A stretch of 64,000 nt of DNA, taken from contig CANJKZ010000826.1 of NCBI GenBank assembly GCA_947471745.1, positions 310,001-374,000 on the forward strand, written 5' to 3'. Positions 55,986 through 64,000 of the stretch are shown here, piece after piece (position 1 is the first letter of the stretch; each line of letters starts with the position of its first letter). The translations under genes were made by a program, and so were the position numbers. This stretch comes from Closterium sp. Naga37s-1 (lineage: Eukaryota; Streptophyta; Zygnematophyceae; Desmidiales; Closteriaceae). Below the pieces are notes generated by a model. The model was not told the origin of the DNA. It made no database searches and worked only from the letters and a program-made list of their open reading frames with translations.

Positions 55986-56355
55986 TATCACTCACGAAGC
56001 TGCTGGGGTGAAAGGACCGCGCACGGACGACGCTGCAGCTGCACCTGGCCACTACAAGCAGCTGCCGAACTACTCACTCCAGGACGACTCCCACTACGGC
56101 CACCCCGACAACCCCAAGTAGCGTACCACTCACGAAGCTGCTGGGGCGTGAGGGACTCACGCGGACGTCGCTGGAGCTGCATCTGGCCACCGCCAGGAGC
56201 AGCAGGAGCAGTGGTAGCCGCAGTAGTAGCAGCAGTAGCAATAGCAGTAGTCGCAGCGCGGCCACCCCTACAACCCCAACTAGCGTACCACTCACGAAGT
56301 TGTTGGGGGGCGAGGGACTCACGCGGACTGCGCTGGAGCTGCATCTGGCCACGTC
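55985..56355 (-). repeat. Triplicated QLREWY segment of copia-2
   Basis: The segment coding PQQLREWYA, which occurs once in copia-1 just before its zinc site, appears three times here (near 56325, 56140 and 55995). Each copy is followed by a Gly/Arg or Ala/Thr-rich stretch and each is preceded by QLQR-P. The third has W changed to stop. Confidence 0.8.
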
Positions 56356-56489
56356 AGGAGTAGCAGTAGCAGTAGAAAGAGCAGTAGCAGCAAGAGCAGC
56401 AGTAACAGCAGTACGGGCAGGGCAGTGCTCACCAGTGGCGAGAAGGGCAGGCGTACGACGGCGGCAATGGCGAGGCCGCGACCACTGTA

Positions 56490-57000
56490 GGGCGAGGGCT
56501 CCGCGGCAGCTGCAGGGGCGGCTGCTGCAGGGGCGGCTGCTGCAGGGGCGGCTGCTGCAGGGGCGGCTGCTGCAGGGGCTGCTGCTCCAGGGGCGGCTGC
56601 TCCAGGGGCGGCTGCTGCAGTGGCGGCTGCTCCAGGGGCGGCTGCTGCAGGGGCGGCTGCTCCAGGGACGGCTGCTGCAGTGGCGGCTGCTCCAGGGGCG
56701 GCTGCTGCAGGGGCGGCTGCTCCAGGGGCGGCTGCTGCAGGGGTGGCTGCTCCAGGGGCGGCTGCTGCAGTGGCGGCCGCTCCAGGGGCGGCTGCTTCAG
56801 GGGCGGCTGCTCCAGGGGCGGCTGCTGCAGGGGCGGCTGCTCCAGGGGCGGCTGCTGCAGGGGTGGCTGCTCCAGGAACGTCTGCTGCAGGGGTGGCTGC
56901 TCCAGGGGCGGCTGTTGCAGTGGCGGCTGCTCCAGGGGCGGCTGCTGCAGGGGCGGCTGCTCCAGGGGCGGCTGCTGCAGTGGCGGGTGCTCCAGGGCGC
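56490..57000 (-). repeat. GGGGCGGCTGCTGCA minisatellite in copia-2
   Basis: About thirty units of 15 bp, GGGGCGGCTGCTGCA or GGGGCGGCTGCTCCA, standing where Gag should be. The unit length is a multiple of three, so it stays open as Ala/Pro-Gly repeats in several frames; I do not regard it as a real gene. Confidence 0.85.
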
Positions 57001-57119
57001 GGGTTAGGGCAGGGGGCCGCGGCGGGCAGGGGTGACGCCACGCGGGTCCCGCAGGGGCGTCGCGACACGCAAGAGCTGCGCCTCGCGGGTCCCGCAGGGG
57101 CGTCGCGACGAGGCAGCGG

Positions 57120-57700
57120 CAACGGGGCGGGGCCGCGACTGGTGACGGGGCGGGGCCGCGACTGGCGACGGGGCGGGGCCGCGACTGGCGACGGGGCGGG
57201 GCCGCGACTGGCGACGGGGCGGGGCCGCGACTGGCGAAGGGGCGGGGCCGCGACTGGCGACAGGGCGGGGCCGCTACGGGCAGCGGGGCGGGGCCGCAAA
57301 GGGGCCGCGAAGGGAGCCGCGAGGGGGCCGCGAAGGGGCCGTTAAGGGGCCGCGAAGGGGCCGCGAAGGGGCCGTGAAAGGGCCGCGAAGGGGCCGCGAA
57401 GGGGTCGCGAAGGGGCCGCTAAGGGGCCGCGAAGGTGCCGCTAAGGGGCCGCGAAGGTGCCGCTAAGGGGCCGCGAAGGGGCCGCGAGGGTGCCGCGAAG
57501 GGGCCGTGAAGGGGCCGCGAAGGGGCCGCGAAGGGGCCGAGACGGCGAAGGGGCCGCGAAGGGAGGCCGCTAAGGGGCGTCGAAGGGGCCGCAAAGGGGG
57601 GGGGCCGCGACGGGCCTCAGGAGCAGGGCAGGCCACTAAGGGGCCGCGAAAGGGTAGGGCAGGTCAGAGCGCGAGGCGCGCTTCGGGCAGGTTAGGAAAA
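57120..57700 (-). repeat. GC-rich tandem leader of copia-2
   Basis: Repeats of GGGGCGGGGCCGCGACTGGC (57120-57290) and AAGGGGCCGCG (57295-57600), then an A14-like run near 57697. Position and character match the leader of copia-1 (20325-21185), though the units differ. Confidence 0.8.
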
Positions 57701-57761
57701 AAAAAAAAAATGGTGGGCCCTTAGGAAGAAACGGTCCCACTAGGGAACCTGCTCTATACCA

Positions 57762-57889
57762 TGTGAGAATAACGAGGAAGTGGTTGACTTAGGGAAAGGT
57801 TGGGTACAAGTACAAACCTAGAAATGTGTTGTACCCCATGTGTGCTACCCCACTATAGCCTACACAGGCTAAGTCATACAAGTCTGACA
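57762..57889 (-). repeat. copia-2 5' LTR
   Basis: 128 bp, followed on the right by the target duplicate CATGA at 57890. The primer site TGGTATAGAGCAGG is the reverse complement of the bases ending at 57761. Confidence 0.95.
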
Positions 57890-60219
57890 CATGAACGAGG
57901 CATTTAGGCCGCTCTTAGATAAATGCGTAATAGTTTACCTCGACGACATCTTAGTGTACAGTCGGGATAAGCAGCAGCACTTACCAGATCTGGAAGCAGT
58001 GTTTAAAGTTTTAGACGAGCCCAGATTACTGACCAAGGGTTCCAAGTGCGAGTTCTTCCAGGATAGGTTAGAATTTTTGGGGCACGTTATTTCGGAGGCT
58101 GGAGTTGAAATCGACCCAACGAAGCTGGATACGGTAAAAGCGTGGCATCCCCCGACGAACATCACGGAGCTGCAGAGCTTTTTAGGGTTCGTTAATTATG
58201 TACGTCGGTTCGTCCCCGATATGGCACGGTTAACTGCCCCACTGACGGACTTACTGCGGAAGGGGGTCGCTTTTACGTGGGGGGAGAAAGAGCATGCTGC
58301 CTTCTCTGCCCTGAAAAATGTTCTCTGTTCCCCGCCCGTCCTGCGCATCGCCGACCCACACCGCCCATTCGAAGTAGTTACCGACGCAAGCGATATCGCC
58401 ATCGGAGCCGTACTGCTACAAGATTTCGGCAATGGCCTACAGCCTATCGCATACGAGTCACGAAAACTGCATCCGCCCGAGAAAAATTACCCGATACACG
58501 ACCGCGAAATGCTTGCGATCGTGCACGCGTTCAAAGTATGGCGCTGTTACTTGACTGGCGCGGACGTGACAGTACAGACAGACCATAAATCACTACAGTA
58601 CCTTCGCGCACAGCCACACCTCAACCCACGACAGATTCGCTGGCTCGATTTCCTCGAGTCCAACTTTCACTATACGGTCACTTACAAAAAGGGAGCCTCG
58701 AACATCGCCGACGCACTGACCCGCCCCACTACCCAGATCCACGCAATACTACTCGCCCAGACAAGCCCGCTACTGACAGGCCTATTCACCCACGGGTACC
58801 AGACGGATCCATTCTTCACAGGAGGAAATTCGCAGCAGTTCGCAGCAGCAAAGGGAGTCTATTACGTAAAAACCGGGACTGACCGCATTTGGGTACCTGG
58901 GTATACACTGCTACGGGAATTACTGTTACAGGAGGCACACGACGGAGTTACTTCGGGGCATTTCGGAGTAGAAAAAACACGGCAGCAGCTGCAGCGGTAT
59001 TATTACTGGCCCGAAATGTTGACCGACGTACAACGACACGTGGCATCGTGTCCCACTTGTCAGCTCATGAAATCATCACGACAGCGGCCGGCGGGACAAT
59101 TGCAGCCGATACCACCCCCAGAGCGTGCTTGGCAGCAGGTGACGATGGACTTCGTCACGGGGTTACCAGCCGGGGCGAGTGGGAACGACGCGATCCTGGT
59201 CATCGTCGATCGACTAACGAAAATGGCACATTTCGCAGCCTGCAAAAAATCGATCACAGCCGAAGAAACAGCACGCCTCTTCATCTCCACCGTCGTTCGA
59301 CTGCACGGGATACCCGCCGCGATCATCAGCGACCGCGACACAAAATTCACCAGCAACTTCTGGCGGAACCTGTGGCAGCAGTTCGGCACGCGACTGCAGT
59401 TCAGTTCATCATACCACCCCGAAACCGACGGACAGACAGAACGGACAAATCAGACCATGGAGCAGCTCATCAGGGCCACGTGTGACGACCCGACCACGTG
59501 GGAACAGCAACTGCCACTGATCGAATTCGCGTACAACAACTCGCCATCCGCCACGACCCAACAGTCACCATTTTACCTAAACTACGGACAAGACCCAACA
59601 GTACCCATGACCCCGAATCCCGACAACCCAGTACCACGAGCACAACAGTTCGCCGAAATATTACAAGCAGCACGGACCCGGGCAGTAGACGCAATAAAAA
59701 AATCGAACATCATCGCTAAACGCAACGCCGACCGCCACCGCAGACCTGTCACTTACTAGCCCGACGACTTAGTTTTACTTGACACTCAGAACCTCCGACT
59801 GCCCATCACTCCGAAACTCCGCCCCCGATACTGCGGGCCATTTCGCATAAGCCACATGCTTACACCCGTCACCGCCCACCTCCTCCTCCCTGCTGACTGG
59901 TACGTCAGCCCCTCATTCCACGTTAGCCTACTTCGCCCTTACGTCCCGTCCACGAGCCAACTGCCACGCAATCGCCCAACCAGCATGACAAGACCACCAA
60001 CTGAACCAATCATCACCCCCGAAAAAATCCTGAGTCACAGAGTTCGCGACCCTCGAGGAGCCCGAAGGATCGAGTTCTTACTCCGCTGGAAGGACCGTAC
60101 ACCCACCGAAGACAATTGGGTTCCCCTGGACAGAATCGAAAACCACCCCGTCCTCACCGAGTATCTGCGCAGCCGAAATTTCAGGGATGTACACGCACTC
60201 TCGTAAGGAGGACCTCCTT

Positions 60220-60233
60220 AAGGGGGGGGGTAG
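60220..60233 (+). promoter_or_regulatory. Polypurine tract of the gypsy element
   Basis: AAGGGGGGGGGTAG directly before the LTR start TGTAAGG; it would prime plus-strand synthesis. Confidence 0.7.
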
Positions 60234-60576
60234 TGTAAGGAAAATTCATTTTCCTTACTTCGCATCCCTGCTCAACGCGTACATCACTGTAGCACCACAG
60301 TCAGCACCGTTACCACTCGCAACCCTCGCATCGACAATCTGCCCGCCACCTTCGCACATCGCACCCCGACCTCACGGCTCGGCGGGTAACCCGCGCTCCG
60401 GGCCTCCGCTTCGACACTTTTTCCCAACCTCAGTCCCAGGCCCGTCGCACGACAACCACAGTCCATTACCGTTACCACTGTAGTTTCGCTATATATTCTT
60501 CGCTCATGCCTTAGCTCATTGTTCTCTTGCTTCGATAGTGCAATTCTCGTTCGTTCACTCAATTGCACTCGTAACA
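60234..60576 (+). repeat. gypsy 3' LTR (right end uncertain)
   Basis: Starts TGTAAGGAAAATTC and may end at GTAACA (60576), giving TG..CA ends, but there is no second LTR to compare. The first bases form a perfect hairpin, GTAAGGAAAA-TTCA-TTTTCCTTAC (60235-60258). Confidence 0.5.
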
Positions 60577-61900
60577 TTACGAAAACTCGAAATGGCTACC
60601 ACATTCGCCGAAACCCGCTACCCTATTGAGGAAGTTCGTATACACGCAATCTGAATTTCGGTTTTGTCGTAAAACGCAATCCTGGTTCCACGCCCTCAAA
60701 GCGATTCTCTCTGGTCCGCCTTCGTTCAGTCCCTTCCCGTTTTATCCCTCGTTATCGCACTCTAGTCCTTTCACTAGCTTGGTTCCTTGGGCCAGATGCG
60801 GTCTTGATTCCACATACGACTTCGTGATTAGCATTTTGGTTCATACTCAACCGAGCCGCACTGTCGTACTCGCCTATATTCTGCCGAATCCGGTTTCTTT
60901 AGGCTTCGAAACCACAGCGCGGTTGTAATTGGATTACGCTTTTCCCGCGGCGCGTGCACGAAGTTCCGACCGTGTGCCATCATGGTGAGCCAGCATGTTT
61001 CTAACAATCTTTAAACGAAGTATGGTCTAGCGGGGATAAGGAGCGCCATTGTCACGCGTGGAGAGAGGGTGTTACACAACGCCTTTAGTACTATACCAAT
61101 TTTTCGTCCATTAGTTTCTCCCTCCTCCTGCTCGCTTTCCGCCAATCAATCCATACCTCCGTCTCCGCAAATGACCCTTTTTGTGCCAACGCGTCCTGAA
61201 ACGCGTTTTGAAAAGTTGCCATGTATCATGCGGAGGGACAGGAAAAGGTTAAGATAAGGGTGAGGAGACGGGAAGCGCGGAGTAGCGGCTGTAGTGTTTC
61301 GTAGTGACACATAAGTCAAATGAAAGGTCGCCAGAGAGTGAATTTCGCGGCAGCACAGAAGCGGACAGGAGGGCAACAGCTTGGAGAAACGACAGTAATT
61401 ACAACAACGAGAAGAAGGAAGTGAGAGAGATAGAGAGAGAGAGATGGAGAAATCAAACAAAAAGCAAAACAAAACAAAAGAAGGAAGATCACAGGCTGTT
61501 TGAGACTCTTCAAACAGCGGCTACAGTGCATAGCCACTGTAGTCAAAACGCGCAACTCAAAATTGATTCCTATCGCAGCTTTGTGCTAGTTAGTCACGGT
61601 TGAGAGATTTCAAAGTGACTCAGATGGAGCTGGGCATTGAGAAGGGGAACACAGGCAGAGTCACTTCTGAGACTTCTTTAGTTTTATTCAAATCGCTTTG
61701 TATTGCAGTGGTTGGTGGACTAAACTGGACTGAACGGACCTCTGCTTAGAATGGTGGATTCCTGTCTTACCTCCCTACTGCCTTAACTCCTTCTTGATCT
61801 TGCCTTACCTCCTTATCAATCTTACCTTACCTCCAAATCGAGTTACCTCCTCCTTACCGTCTTACCGTCTGACCGTGCTATTGACTACCATCGACCCTTC
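60577..61900. other. No gene recognised; upstream region of PRP31
   Basis: No coding frame with recognisable motifs. An inverted repeat GCTGTTTGA...TCAAACAGC lies at 61495-61518, and 61420-61450 is a GAGA run. It probably holds the promoter, 5' UTR and a very short first exon of PRP31. Confidence 0.4.
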
Positions 61901-61913
61901 TGCTCATTCGCAG

Positions 61914-61970
61914 GCTGCAACACTAGCGGATTCCTTCTTGGCGGATCTCAACTCTTTCCCCCTGGGTCGT
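61914..61970 (+). pseudogene. Decayed copy of the first visible PRP31 exon
   Basis: After TTCGCAG the codons read AATLADSFLADLNSFPLG, matching the true exon at 62038 (AATLADSFLADLDDLSDNE) for twelve residues before diverging. The 124-bp unit (intron end plus exon start) is duplicated in tandem; there is no palindrome at this joint. Confidence 0.8.
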
Positions 61971-62037
61971 ACCGTCTTGCCACCTTACCCTCTGACCGTT
62001 TTTTTTACTCCCATCGCGCTTCTCTCCTCACTCGCAG

Positions 62038-63999
62038 GCTGCAACGCTGGCGGATTCCTTCCTGGCGGATCTAGACGACCTTTCTGACAATGAAGAGGCG
62101 CCTCAGGTGGGTTCAGTTCGGTCAGGTGCGGTTTTCAGGAGGTGAGTGGAATGACAGTTCAGTGGACGGGACGCAAAGCAGATTGTTCCGTGACAGTTGT
62201 TGGCGACCTTTCTGACAACGAAGAGGCACCTCAGGTGGGTTCGAGATTAGTTTTGAGAATTCTCAAAACTAATCTCAGGTGGGTTCACGTTCTGTTTACT
62301 TCCATCAAGTTATCATCAAGAGGCTCTTGTTGCAGTTATCAATAACGAGTTATTTGTTTTAAAGAGGATCTCGAGGACCGCTCTGAAAATGACGAGACGC
62401 GCCTCATGTGAGTTCACTCAGGTGTGGCACATGTGGATTCGTCACCTGTGGGTTCGTTGCATGTGGGTTCATCAGCTGTGGTTCGTCGTATGTGGGATTT
62501 GCAGGAGGAATGGGAGAATCTGGACGCATTACAGCTGATTCTCGCATTTCAACCTCCTTTGTTTTTTTCTTTTGAGAATTCTTAAAAGCCACCTGTGGGA
62601 TTTACAGGAGTTCTTGGCAAGCTGGACGCCTCGCAGCTGATTCTCGCATTTCACTCTCCTTTTCTTCTCAGTGGAAAAGATGAGGAGGGTGGGGAAACGA
62701 TAGGCCTAGAGCCGGTCGGTCCAGCATGGCGACTATGATGTGCTGTTCTTGATCAAGAACAGCTTATTCTCCCTCCTTTACCTGTTCTTGATCTCTCTCT
62801 TTGTTTCTTTCTGCAGGAGGCCGGTGCTGGCGGGGGCGTGGATGAAGGGTCGGATGGCGATGAGAAGGAAGAGGAGACAATGGATCTGGAAGCTCTTAAC
62901 CATGACGATTTGGATGCGGTGGTTCTGATAATAACTTACTCATTCATCTGTTCTGCTCTTCTCTCACTGTTTTTTTGTAACTGCTGCTGCAGGAAATCGG
63001 TGCTGGTGGGGGCATGGAGGAGGGGTCGGATGAGGAAGAGGAAGAGGAACCGATGGATTTGGAAGCTCTCAACTATGATGATCTGGATGCGGTGGTTCTG
63101 ATTCTCATTCACTTTTGAGTCGACTCAAAAGCAGGTGGTTCTGATTCTCATTCACTTTTGAGTCGACTCAAAAGCAGGTGGTTCTGATTCTCATTCACTT
63201 TTGAGTCGACTCAAAAGCAGGTGGTTCTGATTCTCATTCACTTTTGAGTCGACTCAAAAGCAGGTGGTTCTGATTCTCATTCACTTTTGAGTCGACTCAA
63301 AAGCAGGTGGTTCTGATTCTCATTCACTTTTGAGTCGACTCAAAAGCAGGTGGTTCTGATTCTCATTCACTTTTGAGTCGACTCAAAAGCAGGTGGTTCT
63401 GATTCTCATTCACTTTTGAGTCGACTCAAAAGCAGGTGGTTCTGATTCTCATTCACTTTTGAGTCGACTCAAAAGCAGGTGGTTCTGATTCTCATTCACT
63501 TTTGAGTCGACTCAAAAGCAGGTGGTTCTGATTCTCATTCACTCACCTGCTCTGCTGCTCTCTCTGTGTTTTCGCAACTTGTGCAGGAGCCCGGTGCTGG
63601 TGGTGGCATGGATGAGGTGTCGGATGGCGAAGAGGAGTGGGAGGAAACAATGGACCTGGAAGCTCTCAACTATGACGACCTGGATGCAGTGGCTTTCGTT
63701 TCCACTCTTATGCTCTCACCCTGCAGGAGCCCGGTGCTGGCGGTGGCATGGATGAGGGGTCGGATGGCGAAGAGGAGGAAGAGGAGACGATGGATCTGGA
63801 AGCTCTCAACTACGATGACCTGGATGCGGTGGCCAAGCTGCAGAAGTCTGCGAGATACATCGACATGATGCGGGTGGGTGTGGAGAGTTGAAAGGGGATC
63901 TGGATGGGTTGGGAATGGTGTAGTCCGGCATGGCTCAACTACGATGGCCTGGATGCATGCAGTGGCGAAGCTGCAGAAGTCTGCGAGATACATTGACAT
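62038..63999 (+). CDS. PRP31: U4/U6 snRNP splicing factor PRP31, N-terminal exons (partial)
   Basis: Exon 62038-62106 (AATLADSFLADLDDLSDNEEAPQ, donor GTGGGT) and exon 63727-63873 (EPGAGGGMDEGSDG..., MDLEALNYDDLDAVAKLQKS, ARYIDMMR, donor GTGGGTG) join in phase 0. They match the plant PRP31 N-terminus (ATLADSFLADLDELSDNE...; LNYDDLDNVSKLQKSQRY). PRP31 binds U4 snRNA with the 15.5K protein and holds U4/U6.U5 tri-snRNP together. Only about 72 of an expected ~490 residues are in the window; the gene continues past its end. The ATG must lie in a small upstream exon that I could not place. Three 3'-truncated copies of the acidic exon and copies of the first exon's end lie between the two real exons. 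Confidence 0.88.
62208..62400 (+). pseudogene. Decayed copies of the PRP31 'DLSDNEEAPQ' exon end
   Basis: 62208-62236 reads DLSDNEEAPQ followed by GTGGGTTC like the real exon end; 62375-62401 reads the related DRSENDETRL. Neither has a matching upstream exon half with a splice acceptor, so they are fragments from local duplication. Confidence 0.7.
62231..62286. repeat. 34-bp perfect palindrome between 12-bp direct repeats
   Basis: TCAGGTGGGTTC at 62231-62242 recurs at 62275-62286. Between them is a perfect palindrome with arms GAGATTAGTTTTGAGA and centre AT (62243-62276), whose core is TTTTGAGAATTCTCAAAA. Confidence 0.92.
62491..62664. repeat. ~75-bp tandem duplication joined by a palindrome
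   Basis: TGTGGGATTTGCAGGAG...GGACGCATTACAGCTGATTC (from 62491) and TGTGGGATTTACAGGAG...GGACGCCTCGCAGCTGATTC (from about 62594) flank CTTTTGAGAATTCTTAAAAG (62569-62588), a palindrome with one mismatch. Confidence 0.88.
62817..63094 (+). pseudogene. Two 3'-truncated copies of the PRP31 acidic exon
   Basis: 62817-62921 reads EAGAGGGVDEGSDG...LEALNHDDLDAV and 62993-63094 reads EIGAGGGMEEGSDE...LEALNYDDLDAV. Both have good acceptors (CTGCAG, CTGCTGCAG) but stop matching exactly after GATGCGGTGG, 45 bases before the true donor, and run into GTTCTGAT. They lack a usable 5' splice site. Confidence 0.85.
63091..63541. repeat. 43-bp repeat, eleven copies alternating with ten identical palindromes
   Basis: The segment GGTGGTTCTGATTCTCATTC(A), which is the end of the truncated exon copy plus the start of its intron, occurs eleven times (first 63091, last 63521). 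Between each pair stands CTTTTGAGTCGACTCAAAAG (first 63112-63131, tenth 63499-63518) plus CA. All units look identical by eye. Confidence 0.96.
63587..63691 (+). pseudogene. Third truncated copy of the PRP31 acidic exon
   Basis: EPGAGGGMDEVSDGEEEWEE...LEALNYDDLDAV with acceptor GTGCAG. It leaves the match after GATGCAGTGGC, 35 bp before the acceptor of the real exon. No donor. Confidence 0.85.
63935..63999 (+). pseudogene. Fourth partial copy, end of the PRP31 acidic exon
   Basis: CTCAACTACGATGGCCTGGA...AAGCTGCAGAAGTCTGCGAG copies the end of the real exon but has four extra bases (TGCA after GATGCA) that break the frame. It has no acceptor in view and runs to the window end. Confidence 0.75.
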
Positions 64000-64000
64000 G

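Larger units (their letters stand above)
50842..57889 (-). mobile_element. Ty1/copia element copia-2, defective, inserted in gypsy RT
   Basis: 7048 bp with 128-bp LTRs at 50842-50969 and 57762-57889, differing by one base seen by eye (GACTAAGG against GACTTAGG). The target duplicate is CATGA (50837-50841 and 57890-57894). The primer site next to the 5' LTR reads TGGTATAGAGCAGG, and there is the same purine run as in copia-1. It is the same family as copia-1 but a different subfamily by LTR. The Gag N-terminal domain is absent and Pol is frameshifted, so it cannot be autonomous, yet the LTRs say it moved recently. Confidence 0.94.
49665..60206 (+). pseudogene. gypsy Pol (protease-RT-RNase H-integrase-chromodomain), broken
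   Basis: Protease with IDGGASHSLV near 49840 (a DGG rather than the usual D-S/T-G). A one-base frame change occurs in the A5 run near 49965-49969. RT follows with [24 protein letters not shown] text, [14 protein letters not shown] and [13 protein letters not shown]. After the copia insertion it resumes at 57895, with YLDDILVYS at about 57935. RNase H has VVTDASDIAIGAVL; the integrase has the HHCC zinc finger (HFGVEKTRQQL...CPTCQLMK) and a D,D,E core (DRLTKMAHF, SDRDTKFTSNF, HPETDGQTERTN). A TAG at 59757-59759 (TY-stop-PDDLVLLDT, most likely a former CAG) cuts off the GPF module and the chromodomain (FLLRWKDRTPTEDNWVPLD, about 60070-60140), which remain readable to 60206. Confidence 0.9.
48785..60576 (+). 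mobile_element. Chromodomain Ty3/gypsy retrotransposon, split by a copia element
   Basis: Gag, protease, RT, RNase H, integrase and chromodomain follow in the Ty3/gypsy order on the plus strand, then a purine run (AAGGGGGGGGGTAG) and a 3' LTR starting TGTAAGGAAAA at 60234. No matching 5' LTR or primer site is seen before gag; an hAT-like element ends there instead. Pol is broken by a frameshift (about 49965), a copia insertion (50842-57889) and a TAG codon (59757). The 3' limit is uncertain. Confidence 0.85.

Noticed and set aside
56319..57345. Long Ala/Pro/Gly frames on both strands of copia-2
   Set aside because: They come from a 15-bp minisatellite and GC-rich leader repeats; open on both strands because of composition, not selection.
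63112..63518. Hairpins as transcription terminators
   Set aside because: The region is inside a eukaryotic intron; palindromes are not followed by a T run and repeat ten times.
1..64000. tRNA or rRNA genes
   Set aside because: No cloverleaf-like A/B box pair or rRNA core was recognised by eye; a tRNA or rRNA covariance-model search would be needed to exclude them.

Overview
The window is eukaryotic nuclear DNA. It has spliced genes with GT..AG introns, LTR, YR (tyrosine recombinase) and LINE retroelements, hAT-like elements and MITEs, and a very large tandem repeat. The host genes resemble land-plant proteins: a PRP31 N-terminus, a MED31 core and a TM9SF/TMN protein. The GC-rich Ty1/copia and chromodomain Ty3/gypsy elements fit the green lineage. 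A streptophyte alga, perhaps a zygnematophyte such as Closterium, is my best inference, but nothing here fixes the species.

Layout: 251-1380 is a broken LINE reverse transcriptase (minus). 2.7-5.4 kb holds the 3' part of a plant-type nuclear protein gene (plus) whose exons are repeated as decayed tandem copies. 5942-8314 is a complete eight-exon TM9SF gene (plus). 8501-23853 is one tyrosine-recombinase retroelement (Ngaro/PAT/Kangaroo-like, with split direct repeats A1...B1-A2...B2). It carries three younger insertions: a 771-bp hAT-type element in repeat A1, a full-length 7.4-kb copia element in its RNase H gene, and a 523-bp MITE between A2 and B2. 23941-27676 is MED31 (minus, four exons). 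29879-47387 is a predicted secreted fasciclin-like gene (plus); its second intron is 15.4 kb long and consists almost wholly of about 800 copies of a 19-bp unit. 47799-48784 is an hAT-like element containing two small MITEs. 48785 to about 60580 is a chromodomain gypsy element, split in its RT gene by a second copia element (50842-57889). 62.0-64.0 kb is the 5' part of PRP31 (plus), again with repeated partial exons.

Host genes and function: MED31 (transcription), PRP31 (U4/U6 snRNP splicing factor), TM9SF (Golgi/endosome membrane protein) and the fasciclin-like protein (cell surface) are housekeeping genes. They are not an operon or pathway; they sit as islands between nested transposons.

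The most unusual signal is a small palindrome, consensus TTTTGAG-NNNN-CTCAAAA with a self-complementary centre that differs between loci (ACGT, TCGA, GCGC, AATT). It recurs in or beside four host genes, and in at least seven places it lies at the junction between two copies of a local direct duplication. In PRP31 it alternates ten times with an 21-bp exon/intron-junction segment. In the 4.2-4.5 kb gene it fills the junction of a 140-bp exon duplication with no spare base. This looks like a common mechanism that makes tandem (often exon) duplications and leaves, or uses, a palindrome at each joint.
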